Shown here piece after piece: positions 17,975 through 26,617 of a stretch of DNA of 64,000 bases. This stretch comes from Spirosoma sp. (GTDB lineage Bacteria > Bacteroidota > Bacteroidia > Cytophagales > Spirosomataceae). Within the stretch, counting starts at the first letter, position 1. Each line of letters opens with the position of its first letter. The DNA lies in contig NZ_JAPLET010000010.1 of NCBI RefSeq assembly GCF_026391055.1, forward strand, positions 248,001-312,000. Reading direction: 5' to 3'. Position numbers and translations under genes: made by a program. The notes under the pieces are model-generated. The model did not search any database, was not told the DNA's origin, and saw nothing but the letters and a program-made list of their open reading frames with translations.

Positions 17975-19144
17975 TCAGCGAATGAGTTCGCGGGCAATAA
18001 CTAATTTTTGTATTTCAGAAGTACCCTCATATATCTGAGTAATTTTTGCATCCCGCATCAGGCGCTCCACGTGAAATTCTTTCACATATCCATAGCCGCC
18101 ATGAATCTGTACAGCCTCCGTTGTGGCCCACATGGCTACGTCCGACGCAAATAATTTAGCCATCGCGGCTGCCTGTACGTAATCCTTGTGTTCGTCTTTG
18201 AGTCGAGCCGCTTTATAAACCAGCAACCGGGCCGCTTCTATTTTGGTAGCCATCTCAGCCAGTTTGAACTGGATAGCCTGATGATCAAATATTTGCTTAC
18301 CAAACGCTTTTCGCTCCTGGCTGTATTTCAAGGCCAGTTCGTAGGCTCCGGCAGCAATGCCAAGGGCTTGGGCGGCAATGCCAATACGGCCCCCGTTAAG
18401 CGTCGACATGGCGAATTTAAACCCAAATCCATCTTCGCCAATCCGGTTTTCCTTCGGTACATGTACATCCGTAAACAACAGTGAGTGTGTGTCAGATGCG
18501 CGAATACCCATTTTGTCTTCTTTCTTCCCAACAACAAAACCCGGTGTTCCTTTTTCAACAATAAGGCAGTTGATACCCCGGTGCTTTTTCTCACGGTCCG
18601 TCTGCGCAATAACCAGACAAATGCCCGATGAGCCGCCGTTCGTAATCCAGTTTTTGGTACCGTTAACTAAATAATAATCGCCTTTATCTTCGGCAGTAGT
18701 GGCCTGCGAAGTCGCATCAGAGCCCGCTTCGGGCTCCGACAGGCAGAAAGCACCCAGTGTTTCGCCCGAGGCTAGCCGGGTTAAATATTTCTGTTTTTGC
18801 TCTTCAGTTCCGAATGCTTCAAGGCCATAACACACCAGTGAATTATTCACCGACATGACTACCGACGCCGATGCATCGACCTTGGAAATCTCTTCCATAG
18901 CCAGAACATACGACACCGTATCCATACCTCCCCCACCATAATCGGGAGATACCATCATGCCCATAAACCCTAATTCGCCCATCCGTTTGACTTGATCTAC
19001 CGGGAAACGGGCTTCGTTATCGCGCTCGACAATGCCGGGTAATAGCTCTGTTTGAGCAAAGTCGCGGGCCGCTTCCTGCACCGCCAGGTGCTCTTCGGAT
19101 AAATTAAAGTTCAACCCCTGTAACTCCAGCGTTGCTGATGCCAT
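17975..19144 (-). CDS. Acyl-CoA dehydrogenase
   Basis: A 389-residue FAD enzyme that oxidises acyl-CoA to enoyl-CoA, passing electrons to ETF. The family pattern is complete: AQTELLPGIVERDNEARFPVD at the N-terminus, AFCLSEPEAGSDA and TNGTKNWITNGG in the middle domain, RKAFGKQIFDHQAIQFKLA, and the catalytic Glu in IYEGTSEIQ near the C-terminus. I chose ATG 19144 (MASATLELQ), because a longer frame reaching 19237 adds 31 unrelated residues and runs into the MaoC gene. It lies 89 bases downstream of the MaoC gene on the same strand and both fit fatty or branched-chain acyl-CoA breakdown. It is likely a short- or branched-chain enzyme. Confidence 0.95.
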   Translation of the reverse strand: MASATLELQGLNFNLSEEHLAVQEAARDFAQTELLPGIVERDNEARFPVDQVKRMGELGFMGMMVSPDYGGGGMDTVSYVLAMEEISKVDASASVVMSVNNSLVCYGLEAFGTEEQKQKYLTRLASGETLGAFCLSEPEAGSDATSQATTAEDKGDYYLVNGTKNWITNGGSSGICLVIAQTDREKKHRGINCLIVEKGTPGFVVGKKEDKMGIRASDTHSLLFTDVHVPKENRIGEDGFGFKFAMSTLNGGRIGIAAQALGIAAGAYELALKYSQERKAFGKQIFDHQAIQFKLAEMATKIEAARLLVYKAARLKDEHKDYVQAAAMAKLFASDVAMWATTEAVQIHGGYGYVKEFHVERLMRDAKITQIYEGTSEIQKLVIARELIR

Positions 19145-19233
19145 CTGAATTGCTTGGTTTAGTTCTGTTGATTGTTGAGAGTAACGTAAAAGTAAGTAAA
19201 AAAGATGCAATAGTATGCATGCATACGGTTCCC

Positions 19234-19689
19234 TCACTCGAACAGAAGTATAATCAATTCGGCAATACAGGCTGGTTTTGAGGCATGTTCAAGTTCGAAT
19301 ACGCATTCCATAATTACCCGAACGCCTTTATCCTGCGGTTCCACCGTTTTCAGCATCGCTTTCATTCGTAAACGACTCCCTACCGGCACAACGTTCGTAA
19401 ACCGGATTCTATTGGCTCCGTAATTGATTCCCATCCCGACCGAGTCAATCCGGTAAAGTTGAGCCATGAGTTTCGGAGCCAGCGAAAGTGTTAGAAATCC
19501 GTGCGCGATGGGTACGCCAAAGGGAGACTCATTTTCAGCCCGAACGGGGTCAGTATGTATCCATTGGTGGTCGCCGGTGGCCTCGGCAAAGAGATTAACC
19601 ATTTCCTGAGTGATGGTCAGGTAATCGGTTTCGCCCAGTGATTGTCCGGCATGAGCTGAAAAATGCTCTAAATCAGTAAAAATTTTCAT
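19234..19689 (-). CDS. MaoC-family dehydratase (enoyl-CoA hydratase fold)
   Basis: A 151-residue single hot-dog-fold protein. The hydratase motif is FAEATGDHQWIHTDP, with Asp and His as the catalytic pair, followed by GVPIAHGFLTLSL and the INYGANRIRFTNVVPVGSRLR strand pair. It would hydrate enoyl-CoA, the step after the acyl-CoA dehydrogenase encoded next to it. ATG 19689 (MKIFTDLEHF) is the likely start, since the upstream extension to 19761 is hydrophobic and unlike the family. It is divergent from the alpha/beta hydrolase gene. Confidence 0.92.
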   Translation of the reverse strand: MKIFTDLEHFSAHAGQSLGETDYLTITQEMVNLFAEATGDHQWIHTDPVRAENESPFGVPIAHGFLTLSLAPKLMAQLYRIDSVGMGINYGANRIRFTNVVPVGSRLRMKAMLKTVEPQDKGVRVIMECVFELEHASKPACIAELIILLFE

Positions 19690-19784
19690 AGTAAAACTGA
19701 ACAAGACAAGGCTACAAATCTTAATATAAGGGATAAAAAAGTAATTACTGATGATTATCACTCAGCGTACGTAATTTTGTCAAT

Positions 19785-20594
19785 ATGTCCGAAACGGCCG
19801 ATAGTCAACAATTTACATTTCATGACAGCCGTATTAGCTACCAGCAGTTTGGCAGCGGCCCGGCGGTATTGCTGGCATTTCACGGCTTCGGCCAGAATAG
19901 CGACATCTTCAGAATACTGGAGGAGCCGCTCGGTGGGCAATTTACCATTTTTGCTATCGATTTATTCTTCCACGGAGATAGCCATTATCTGGGTACCAGC
20001 TTACTGACTAAAGAGCTTTGGTGCGAGCTAATTGGTCAGTTTTTACAGACTCATAGTATATCCCGGTTTTCCCTGATAGGTTTTAGCTTGGGCGGCCGGT
20101 TCGCGCTGGTAACAGCAGAAGCGTTGGCCGATCGTCTTGATCAACTGATTTTGGTTGCGCCCGATGGCATTACGCTTAATCACTGGTATTGGCTGGCAAC
20201 AAGTTCTAGCTCCGGACGCACACTATTCCGCTACGTAATGCGTCATTTGTCCATGCTAAGTACGTTCGGCCATTTGTTAACCCAGCTAGGCCTGCTTAAT
20301 AAAACAGTCATGCGGTTCGCTGAGATTTCTCTGGCAACACCCGAACAACGTGCTTTGGTATATCGAAGCTGGACGCAGTTCCGCTTGCTCCGCCCCGCGT
20401 TGAACCCGATTGCACATATACTCAGGGAGCATTCGGTACGGGTGCGCTTTTTTACGGGCGCTTTCGACCGTATTGTACCGGGAGCCTATGTCCTTCCCTT
20501 AACAAACCAATTACAGCAGTACGAACTTACGGTGTTAAAAACAGGTCACAATCGGTTGGTTGAACTGGTGAGCGAGAAAATTAGCATAAGTTGA
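19785..20594 (+). CDS. Alpha/beta hydrolase
   Basis: A 269-residue cytoplasmic hydrolase with the complete fold: oxyanion region LLAFHGFGQNSD, nucleophile Ser in the elbow GFSLGG near residue 100, Asp in GAFDRIVPG, and His in KTGHNRL. A helical cap lies between. No substrate-specific mark is visible. It is divergent from the MaoC gene, with 95 bases between start codons, and convergent with the VTT-domain gene. A TAATTTTG sits at 19771-19778, too close to the ATG to be its -7 box unless the message is leaderless-like. Confidence 0.85.
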   Translation: MSETADSQQFTFHDSRISYQQFGSGPAVLLAFHGFGQNSDIFRILEEPLGGQFTIFAIDLFFHGDSHYLGTSLLTKELWCELIGQFLQTHSISRFSLIGFSLGGRFALVTAEALADRLDQLILVAPDGITLNHWYWLATSSSSGRTLFRYVMRHLSMLSTFGHLLTQLGLLNKTVMRFAEISLATPEQRALVYRSWTQFRLLRPALNPIAHILREHSVRVRFFTGAFDRIVPGAYVLPLTNQLQQYELTVLKTGHNRLVELVSEKISIS

Positions 20595-20623
20595 GCTTCG
20601 TTGAGGATGGTCGACGGCCGGAG

Positions 20624-21295
20624 CTATTTAAGGGACCGTTGGATAACTTGCCAGAGACCGGCGATTGAAACAAGGATCAGGACTACAATGATTATCTGAG
20701 TCCATGAACTTTGATTGGGGTTTTCCAGCAGGGCTTTGATTTCGCGCGCTTCGTGACCCGACCAGATAGCAATCAATGTCCGGGGGGTCATGCCCAGAAA
20801 ACCACCCAACAGTATATTTCTCAGCTTGGCCCCCGATAAGGCAAACATCAGGTTAGTCAGGCCAAAGGGAAGAATAGGCGACAGCTTGGCAAAGAAAATG
20901 ACTTCCAACTCGTTATTCAAAATACGATCCAGTACCGATTGAGCCTTCGGATTCCGGTTTAGAAAAGCGATAAACCGGTCGTGGTCGAGCCAATGGACCA
21001 AGAGATTGATAAATAATATACCACCAAAATTGATGATGAAGATGGGGAGTACAGCACCCCAGCCCAGAAAATAGCCGAAGATAAGCGCCAGCATAGTGGG
21101 CGGAGTCAGCCCGGCCGATGTAATGGAACAGGCAAGCGTAATGAGTGCCCATTGCCAGGTAGTAAAGCTCGCAATAGTGGCTTCGTGAACTACCGCAAAG
21201 TAGGTCAGCAGGGAGGTAAAGACGATAGGGGTTACCGACAAGACGAGCCCCAGAAGCGCCGGACCGGTAACGGATTTAGGAATAGATAATTTCAC
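20624..21295 (-). CDS. VTT/TVP38-family (DedA-like) membrane protein
   Basis: A 223-residue integral membrane protein with five to six hydrophobic segments. The core is LALIFGYFLGWGAVLPIFIINFGGILFI, then FFAKLSPILPFGLTNLMFALSGAKLRNILLGGFLGMTPRT, which matches the VTT (SNARE-associated) domain of TVP38/TMEM64 and DedA proteins. Several members of this superfamily are lipid scramblases or undecaprenyl phosphate carriers; which applies here cannot be told. It is convergent with the hydrolase gene and divergent from the cystathionine enzyme gene. Confidence 0.88.
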   Translation of the reverse strand: MKLSIPKSVTGPALLGLVLSVTPIVFTSLLTYFAVVHEATIASFTTWQWALITLACSITSAGLTPPTMLALIFGYFLGWGAVLPIFIINFGGILFINLLVHWLDHDRFIAFLNRNPKAQSVLDRILNNELEVIFFAKLSPILPFGLTNLMFALSGAKLRNILLGGFLGMTPRTLIAIWSGHEAREIKALLENPNQSSWTQIIIVVLILVSIAGLWQVIQRSLK

Positions 21296-21381
21296 ACTCT
21301 ATCAAACGGGTAAATAGCAGTTCTGGTTTTGATTACCAGCCGATGCACGCGTCTACGTTACATTCTTCGTTACATTTGACT

Positions 21382-22521
21382 ATGAAATTCGGAACCAAAG
21401 CCATCCATGCCGGTATTGAGCCGGACCCCACGACGGGCGCCATTATGACGCCCATTTATCAAACGTCGACCTACGTTCAGGAATCGCCGGGTAAGCACAA
21501 AGGCTACGAGTATGCCCGCACGCAGAACCCTACCCGGAATGTCCTTCAGAATAACCTGGCTGCTCTTGAAAACGGGAAACATGGCATTTGCTACTCATCG
21601 GGTTTAGGCGCTACCGACGCCATTCTGAAGCTCTTCAAACCCGGCGACGAAATAATTGCCAGTAATGACCTTTATGGGGGCACATACCGAATCATGGTGC
21701 GTGTCTTTCAGGAATTCGGCCTGAAGTTCAACTTCGTGGATCTGTCCGATGGAACGAAGCTGGAAGCAGCCATCACACCCGCGACGAAGATGGTCTGGAT
21801 TGAAACGCCAACCAACCCACTGCTTCGACTGGTAGATATCGTGGCTATAGCGGCTATTACAAAGCAGCACGGTATTCAATTGGTGGTCGATAATACCTTT
21901 GCCTCACCTTATCTGCAAAACCCGCTCGATTTAGGGGCCGATATTGTCATGCACTCAGTCACGAAATACCTCGGCGGTCACTCAGACACCGTTATGGGCG
22001 CGATCGTCCTCAACGACGACGAAACTGCTCAACGTTTAGCCTTTATTCAGAATGCCTGTGGGGCAGTTCCCGGTCCGCAAGATTGCTTCCTGGTGTTGCG
22101 CGGCATTAAAACCCTACACGTTCGAATGCAGCGCCATTGCGAGAATGCGCAGAAAGTAGCCGAGTACTTACAGCAACATCCGAAAGTAAGCCAGGTGCAT
22201 TACCCCGGCCTGCCCTCACACATCGGCCACGAACTGGCGAAGAAGCAAATGCGTGGCTTTGGCGGTATGCTCTCGTTCGAACTGAAAGGCGATTCGATGC
22301 CCGAGGCCGTCCGAGTCATGGAAAGCTTTGAGGTATTTTCGTTAGGCGAATCGCTAGGGGGCGTCGAGTCGCTGTGTACGCACCCCGCCAGCATGACCCA
22401 CGCCAGCATTCCGAAAGAAGAACGCATCAAAAACGGACTAAAAGACACCCTCATCCGGCTCAGTGTTGGGATTGAAGATGTAGAGGATCTGATCCAGGAT
22501 TTGGAGCGAGCCATTGACTGA
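21382..22521 (+). CDS. Cystathionine gamma-synthase/lyase-type PLP enzyme
   Basis: A 379-residue enzyme of the Cys/Met-metabolism PLP family. Recognisable are YEYARTQNPTRNVLQNNLAALE, SSGLGATDAILKLF, NDLYGGTYR, WIETPTNPLL, and the PLP lysine Lys195 in HSVTKYLGGHSD. The end ESLGGVESLCTHPASMTH and RLSVGIEDVEDLIQDL is diagnostic. Synthase (methionine biosynthesis) and lyase (reverse transsulfuration) cannot be separated by eye. ATG 21382 is the start (MKFGTKAIHAG); the ATG at 21343 adds 13 unrelated residues. Confidence 0.93.
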   Translation: MKFGTKAIHAGIEPDPTTGAIMTPIYQTSTYVQESPGKHKGYEYARTQNPTRNVLQNNLAALENGKHGICYSSGLGATDAILKLFKPGDEIIASNDLYGGTYRIMVRVFQEFGLKFNFVDLSDGTKLEAAITPATKMVWIETPTNPLLRLVDIVAIAAITKQHGIQLVVDNTFASPYLQNPLDLGADIVMHSVTKYLGGHSDTVMGAIVLNDDETAQRLAFIQNACGAVPGPQDCFLVLRGIKTLHVRMQRHCENAQKVAEYLQQHPKVSQVHYPGLPSHIGHELAKKQMRGFGGMLSFELKGDSMPEAVRVMESFEVFSLGESLGGVESLCTHPASMTHASIPKEERIKNGLKDTLIRLSVGIEDVEDLIQDLERAID

Positions 22522-22700
22522 ACCGGGATTGTAATGACATTAAAAGGATTTTCAAGATTATCCGTTCGTATACGCGCCAGCGCGTTAAATGCTTATACTC
22601 CTGTTAAAGTCCTAATTTACATTTACAAAGCAGTCCCTATCATTGATAGGGACTGCTGCATTAATCTTGTCGAATCTTTTAAATCTTTTTAGAATCCCGG
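22521..22700. repeat. GGGATT/AATCCC inverted element with central hairpin
   Basis: GAACCGGGATT at the left (from 22520) faces AGAATCCCGGTTT at the right (to about 22703). The sides carry spaced GATT words (22547, 22556) and AATC words (22663, 22673, 22682, 22693), about 9 to 11 bases apart. In the centre GCAGTCCCTATC (22630-22641) and GATAGGGACTGC (22645-22656) form a separate hairpin, a likely terminator between the convergent metabolic and receptor genes. The ends match those of a second element at 26406-26603; the centres do not. Confidence 0.75.
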
Positions 22701-22701
22701 T

Positions 22702-25083
22702 TTAGAAACGTACCCGCACCCCGGCTAGGAAATTGCGTCCGGCCTGAGGGTAGTAGCCATTATCGGCAGTTACTTTTCCTTCTGCGATGTACGAAACCGT
22801 GAAGCCGTTCGATTCATAAAGCTCATTTAGCACATTGTTGAATAGTAGCGTAAATGCGATTTCCTGCGCGAATTTTGGTTTTAGGCTATATATCACCCGG
22901 ATGTCGTTCGTGAAATATGGGTTAAGCTTACGGCTTTCGTTCGCGGTGTTGTCCATATACTGCTTACCCACGTACTTCGAGAGAAGGGCCAGCTCCAGCC
23001 CTTTAGCAGGCGTAAACAACAGTTGTGAACCAGCAATGACATTCGGGGAAAACGAAATATCCGTCTCACGATATTGACGGGTTTCCTGCTGACCGTTGTC
23101 GAGGTTATCCAGGTACTCAGTAAAGTTCTTCACCTTGTTCTGACTAAAGGTTGCGTTGACATTCCAGCGCAGTTGTTTAGCCAAACGTGCCCCGGCTTCC
23201 AGCTCGATACCAGCCCGATAACTACTCGGAATATTTACCCGGTTATAAGCTCCTACATCATTCAACTGACCCGACAGCACCAGTTGGTTCTTGTAATTCA
23301 TGAAATACGCGTTGGCCGTAAACGCCAGCTTCTCATTCTGAACTTTGTAGCCTGCTTCGTAATCGATCAGTTTCTCCGCTTTCGAACGACTTTCGGGCGT
23401 CGATTGCGTATAATCATTGCGATTCGGTTCTCGCTGGCCCACGCCTACCGAAGCATATACCGTGCTGCGGTCGTTAATGGTATAGGTCAAACCGGCTTTC
23501 GGGTTGAAGAACGTGAGTTTGGCGTCTTGTTGAACGTTCTGCAATTGGCTATTATAGCCTAAAAATGAATAATTAATTGTCCGAATCTGCGCGTCGACAA
23601 AGCCGTTCAGCTTGGGTGTAAACTGATAGAAGGCTTTGGCGAACAGGTTAAAATCACGTTTGGTGGCATCGTCCTGATAATAGCGATCCCGGATATTACT
23701 GTTTCCCGACACCCGCGACCAGATAATTTCGCCGTAGTGGATGCCTTTGTATTGATTCCAGCCACCACCGATGTTGGCCGTCAACTTCCCAAAACTGTTA
23801 TAGTCGAACGAGAAAACGGTGCCATAAAAATCGTTGTCAAGCCAAAGCCGCCGGATCAGATCAGTCTGCTTAATGGTTGAATCACCAATCACCACATTAG
23901 GCAAGCCGTACTTACTGAACGGATCATCGGCTTTATATTCTTCGTAATACCCTTTCCCTTTCGTGTAAAAGAACGACAGATTGGCCCGCCAGTTTTTGGT
24001 CAACTCATGCGACGTGATTAACTGGTAATTATCCTGCTGGTAATTGTCGGTCTGGTTATCGTAGGTAAAGGAGTTGTACGTCCGGTTCGTTTTCAGAAAT
24101 TGTTCCGGCACGCCGTTCCAGGCCTGATACGTCTTCTCCTGACCCGAAAACATATTCAGCCGGAAGAAACTCTTTTTGGTGTAGTAGCCCCCCGAGAGGT
24201 AAAACGACTTCAGATCGGAAGAAGCACGGTCAATGTAGCCGTCCGAATGAATGGTCGACAATCGGGCATCGAGCACAAAGTGATTATTGAGCAGTCCCGT
24301 TCCAGCCAGTACATTCGCCTTCCGTGTGCCGAACGACCCACCCGACAGGTTTACCTCGGCGTAGGGCTTCTCTTCCAGTTTGTTCGTCTGAATATTGACC
24401 GACGCCCCAAATGCCCCGGCTCCATTGGTCGAAGTACCCACCCCGCGCTGGATCTGAATGGTGCTCACCGACGATGCGAAATCCGGCATGTTCACAAAAA
24501 ACGTCCCCTGCGACTCAGCATCATTGTACGGAATACCGTTGAGGGTCACGTTTACCCGCGTGGCATCGGACCCGCGAATGCGAATGCCGGTATAGCCAAC
24601 ACCCGCCCCGGCATCGGAGGTGGTGACAATGGATGGCGTAAAATTTAGCAGTTGCGGAATATCCTGACCCAGGTTTAACTTGTTGAGGTCCCGGCGGGTC
24701 ACATCCGTATAGGCAATGGCTGATTTCTGGTTCGCTCGGGTGGCGCTCACAACCACCTCATCGACAGCTACGGCAGTTTTTGATAATTTTATTGTTAATG
24801 AAGCGTTTTGATTTGGATTAAACGTCTGGTTTTTAGTTCCATAGCCCAGCATAGATATCTGTAAAACTACGGGGGCAGATTTAAGATTGGTTAATTGAAA
24901 AGCACCGGAGGCATCCGTGAAGGTGCCTTTGTACGTATTTATCAGTACAACGGCAGCACCGGGTAGCGGGCCGCCATCGGCATCGCTGACGGTACCCGAA
25001 ATGGTGAGTTGAGCCCAGGCGGGCAGCATAGATAGCCACAAAAAAGCTATTAGGAGAAAAGAGGAGGTCGTCGGTTTTTTCAT
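22702..25083 (-). CDS. TonB-dependent outer membrane receptor, probable thiamine(-derivative) importer
   Basis: A 793-residue receptor. A signal peptide (cut near AWAQ, residue 25) is followed by a carboxypeptidase-like domain (residues about 27-110, GTVSDADGGPLPGAAV), a plug domain (about 115-235, DIPQLLNFTPSIV and GIRIRGSDATRVNVTLNGIPYNDAESQG), and a barrel ending FLAGVRVRF. The mRNA leader contains a TPP riboswitch, so expression should fall when thiamine pyrophosphate is plentiful. From that I infer uptake of thiamine or a precursor. TPP-controlled TonB receptors are known in Bacteroidota. No inner-membrane thiamine transporter or kinase lies in this window. Confidence 0.93.
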   Translation of the reverse strand: MKKPTTSSFLLIAFLWLSMLPAWAQLTISGTVSDADGGPLPGAAVVLINTYKGTFTDASGAFQLTNLKSAPVVLQISMLGYGTKNQTFNPNQNASLTIKLSKTAVAVDEVVVSATRANQKSAIAYTDVTRRDLNKLNLGQDIPQLLNFTPSIVTTSDAGAGVGYTGIRIRGSDATRVNVTLNGIPYNDAESQGTFFVNMPDFASSVSTIQIQRGVGTSTNGAGAFGASVNIQTNKLEEKPYAEVNLSGGSFGTRKANVLAGTGLLNNHFVLDARLSTIHSDGYIDRASSDLKSFYLSGGYYTKKSFFRLNMFSGQEKTYQAWNGVPEQFLKTNRTYNSFTYDNQTDNYQQDNYQLITSHELTKNWRANLSFFYTKGKGYYEEYKADDPFSKYGLPNVVIGDSTIKQTDLIRRLWLDNDFYGTVFSFDYNSFGKLTANIGGGWNQYKGIHYGEIIWSRVSGNSNIRDRYYQDDATKRDFNLFAKAFYQFTPKLNGFVDAQIRTINYSFLGYNSQLQNVQQDAKLTFFNPKAGLTYTINDRSTVYASVGVGQREPNRNDYTQSTPESRSKAEKLIDYEAGYKVQNEKLAFTANAYFMNYKNQLVLSGQLNDVGAYNRVNIPSSYRAGIELEAGARLAKQLRWNVNATFSQNKVKNFTEYLDNLDNGQQETRQYRETDISFSPNVIAGSQLLFTPAKGLELALLSKYVGKQYMDNTANESRKLNPYFTNDIRVIYSLKPKFAQEIAFTLLFNNVLNELYESNGFTVSYIAEGKVTADNGYYPQAGRNFLAGVRVRF

Positions 25084-25150
25084 GACGAAAAAGCATGACG
25101 ATAGGCAAGGGGCCTGTCCTACCTGTTGTTAGGTATGATGGTTGTATCTA

Positions 25151-25171
25151 TTCACAGACACAATCTGTGAA
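25151..25171 (-). promoter_or_regulatory. Hairpin between the TPP aptamer and the receptor gene
   Basis: TTCACAGA and TCTGTGAA form a perfect 8-base stem with a 5-base loop directly after the aptamer on the minus strand. Further down, CCCCTT (minus strand, 25107-25112) can pair with the AAGGGG of the aptamer's first helix (25241-25246). These are candidate parts of the switch that couples TPP binding to expression. Confidence 0.5.
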
Positions 25172-25250
25172 ATCATTTCCCTTCGCGGCATTACCCGCGC
25201 AGGTTCAATGGGTATAATCTCAGCCCGTTAGGTTAGGGCACCCCTTAGAA
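25172..25250 (-). promoter_or_regulatory. TPP riboswitch (THI element)
   Basis: Read on the minus strand, the leader has AAGGGGTGCC, then CTGAGA, ACCC, TTGAACCTG and GGTAATGCC followed by CGAAGGGAA, in that order. These are the invariant segments of the thiamine pyrophosphate aptamer. The receptor ATG is about 90 bases downstream. A promoter-like pair lies just upstream at 25262-25289, so transcription would start within a few bases of the aptamer. Confidence 0.96.
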
Positions 25251-25261
25251 GATTAGCAGCG

Positions 25262-25289
25262 CAAAGTTAACTCAATTTTAACAAAACAA
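25262..25289 (-). promoter_or_regulatory. Promoter of the TPP-controlled receptor gene
   Basis: On the minus strand TTG (25287-25289) and TAACTTTG (25262-25269) are 17 bases apart, fitting the Bacteroidota TTTG/TAnnTTTG pattern. Position immediately upstream of the riboswitch supports it. Confidence 0.6.
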
Positions 25290-25334
25290 GATTTCATCCT
25301 TGGTCGTTTTTGTTTTGAACTAGTGTATTGACTT

Positions 25335-25565
25335 ATGAACGAGTTTGATTTAGTTGTTTTACAGGAAGATACAGCTAACGGACGCTTACGAATAGGTGAT
25401 GTTGGCACGATTTTAACTGTCTATAATGAAGGGAAAGGATTTGAAGTCGAATTTGTGACCTTAACCGGTGAAGCGGTGGCCGTTGAAACGCTTCTGGCGC
25501 ATCAAATTAGGCCGGTTCGCTCGTCGGAGGTATTAGCTGTACGCGATCTGGCGTTACACGAATAA
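25335..25565 (+). CDS. DUF4926-like small protein
   Basis: A 76-residue protein beginning NEFDLVVLQEDTANGRLRIGDVGTILTVY, followed by a short beta-rich part (GFEVEFVTLTGEAVAVETLLAHQIRPV). This is the pattern of the DUF4926 family (small SH3-like barrel, often DxVVLxED at the start and QIRPV at the end). Members are often near toxin-antitoxin or accessory genes, but no partner is visible here. It is divergent from the TPP-controlled receptor. The function is unknown. Confidence 0.75.
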   Translation: MNEFDLVVLQEDTANGRLRIGDVGTILTVYNEGKGFEVEFVTLTGEAVAVETLLAHQIRPVRSSEVLAVRDLALHE

Positions 25566-25644
25566 AATGAATCGTAAACTTTTGATGCATACCCTTTTCC
25601 ATGATAGTAAATATTCCTAATTTTGCACTCCAAATTGCAAAAGC

Positions 25645-26340
25645 ATGAGCAAGAAGAACCCAGGCCTGGATTTTCTCGAAGATCCAGACGCATTAGAAGG
25701 AAAATTAGAAGACGTTGGTGATTATTTCCAACAGAACAAAAATATTGTGCTCGGCATCCTTGGCGGCATTGTATTGCTGGTAGTTGGTTTCTTCGGCTAC
25801 CGGTATTACATCAGTACACAGGATGAAACGGCTCAGGTCGAGATGTTTCCCTCGCTTTATCAGCTCGAAGCCGATTCGCTTAAGAAGGCGCTCAACGGCG
25901 ATGGCCGCAATCCTGGCCTGCTGGCTGTTGCGGATAACTACGGGTCAACACCCGGCGGAAATCTGGCCGAATTCTATGCTGGCCTCGGTCTGTTAAAAGA
26001 AGGTAAATACGATGAAGCCATCGACCACTTGAAAGGCTTCAGTTCATCTGATTTGTTGGTGCAGGCGCGTGCCTACGCCCTGACAGGAGATGCCTATATG
26101 GAAAAGAAAAGCTTTGATGAAGCCGCCGATTACTATCGAAAAGCGGCTGATTATAAGCCTAACAAATTCTTTTCGCCAGGGTACCTGCTTAAGTTAGGTG
26201 TTGCTTATGAGCAGGCGAAACAGAACGACAAAGCGATTGCCGCTTACAACGAAATTATCGAGAAGTACAGTCAGTCGGCTGAAGCTCCTACTGCCAAGAA
26301 GTATAAATCCGTACTCGAAGCAGCGGTCGGTGAGTCGTAA
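25645..26340 (+). CDS. Membrane-anchored tetratricopeptide repeat protein
   Basis: A 231-residue protein with an N-terminal cytosolic stretch, one membrane anchor (residues about 34-57, IVLGILGGIVLLVVGFFGY) and TPR units behind it (NLAEFYAGLGLLKEGKYDEAIDHL, AYALTGDAYMEKKSFDEAADYY, YLLKLGVAYEQAKQNDKAIAAY). The plan resembles YfgM-type envelope TPR proteins, which assist export. It is followed by lumazine synthase on the same strand, an arrangement I associate with Bacteroidota, but a terminator separates them here. TAATTTTG at 25618-25625 may be its -7 box. Confidence 0.85.
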   Translation: MSKKNPGLDFLEDPDALEGKLEDVGDYFQQNKNIVLGILGGIVLLVVGFFGYRYYISTQDETAQVEMFPSLYQLEADSLKKALNGDGRNPGLLAVADNYGSTPGGNLAEFYAGLGLLKEGKYDEAIDHLKGFSSSDLLVQARAYALTGDAYMEKKSFDEAADYYRKAADYKPNKFFSPGYLLKLGVAYEQAKQNDKAIAAYNEIIEKYSQSAEAPTAKKYKSVLEAAVGES

Positions 26341-26365
26341 GCGTACTTGAATAACTCAATACAGC

Positions 26366-26398
26366 AAAGGACAAAGCCGATGGGTTTTGTCCTTTTTG
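26366..26398 (+). terminator. Terminator after the TPR gene
   Basis: Arms AAAGGACAAAGCC (26366-26378) and GGTTTTGTCCTTT (26383-26395) with a following T-rich run. Confidence 0.75.
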
Positions 26399-26403
26399 TT
26401 TGT

Positions 26404-26605
26404 CTGAACCGGGATTTTGAAGGATTTAAAGGATTAGCAAGATTACGCGATCAAAAAATCAATAAACCTGGACATATACTTATCGCCTGAATCATTCCAT
26501 TACAAAGCGGTCTAGTGTCACTGTACCTCTGGAAAGAGTTGTTTTGTGGCTCTTGCATCAATCAAGAAAATCTTTCAAATCTTGTTAAAATCCCGCCGGG
26601 TTGCC
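26404..26605. repeat. Period-9 word-repeat inverted element upstream of ribH
   Basis: The left side from 26410 reads as successive 9-base words (CGGGATTTT, GAAGGATTT, then two more ending in GATTA). The right side has AATC at 26560, 26569, 26578 and 26589 and ends in AAAATCCCGCCGGGTTG. The two sides are inverted relatives about 100 bases apart. The ends match the element at 22521-22700. The right side runs to within 15 bases of the ribH start codon. Confidence 0.8.
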
Positions 26606-26617
26606 GGTGCAATTCTG

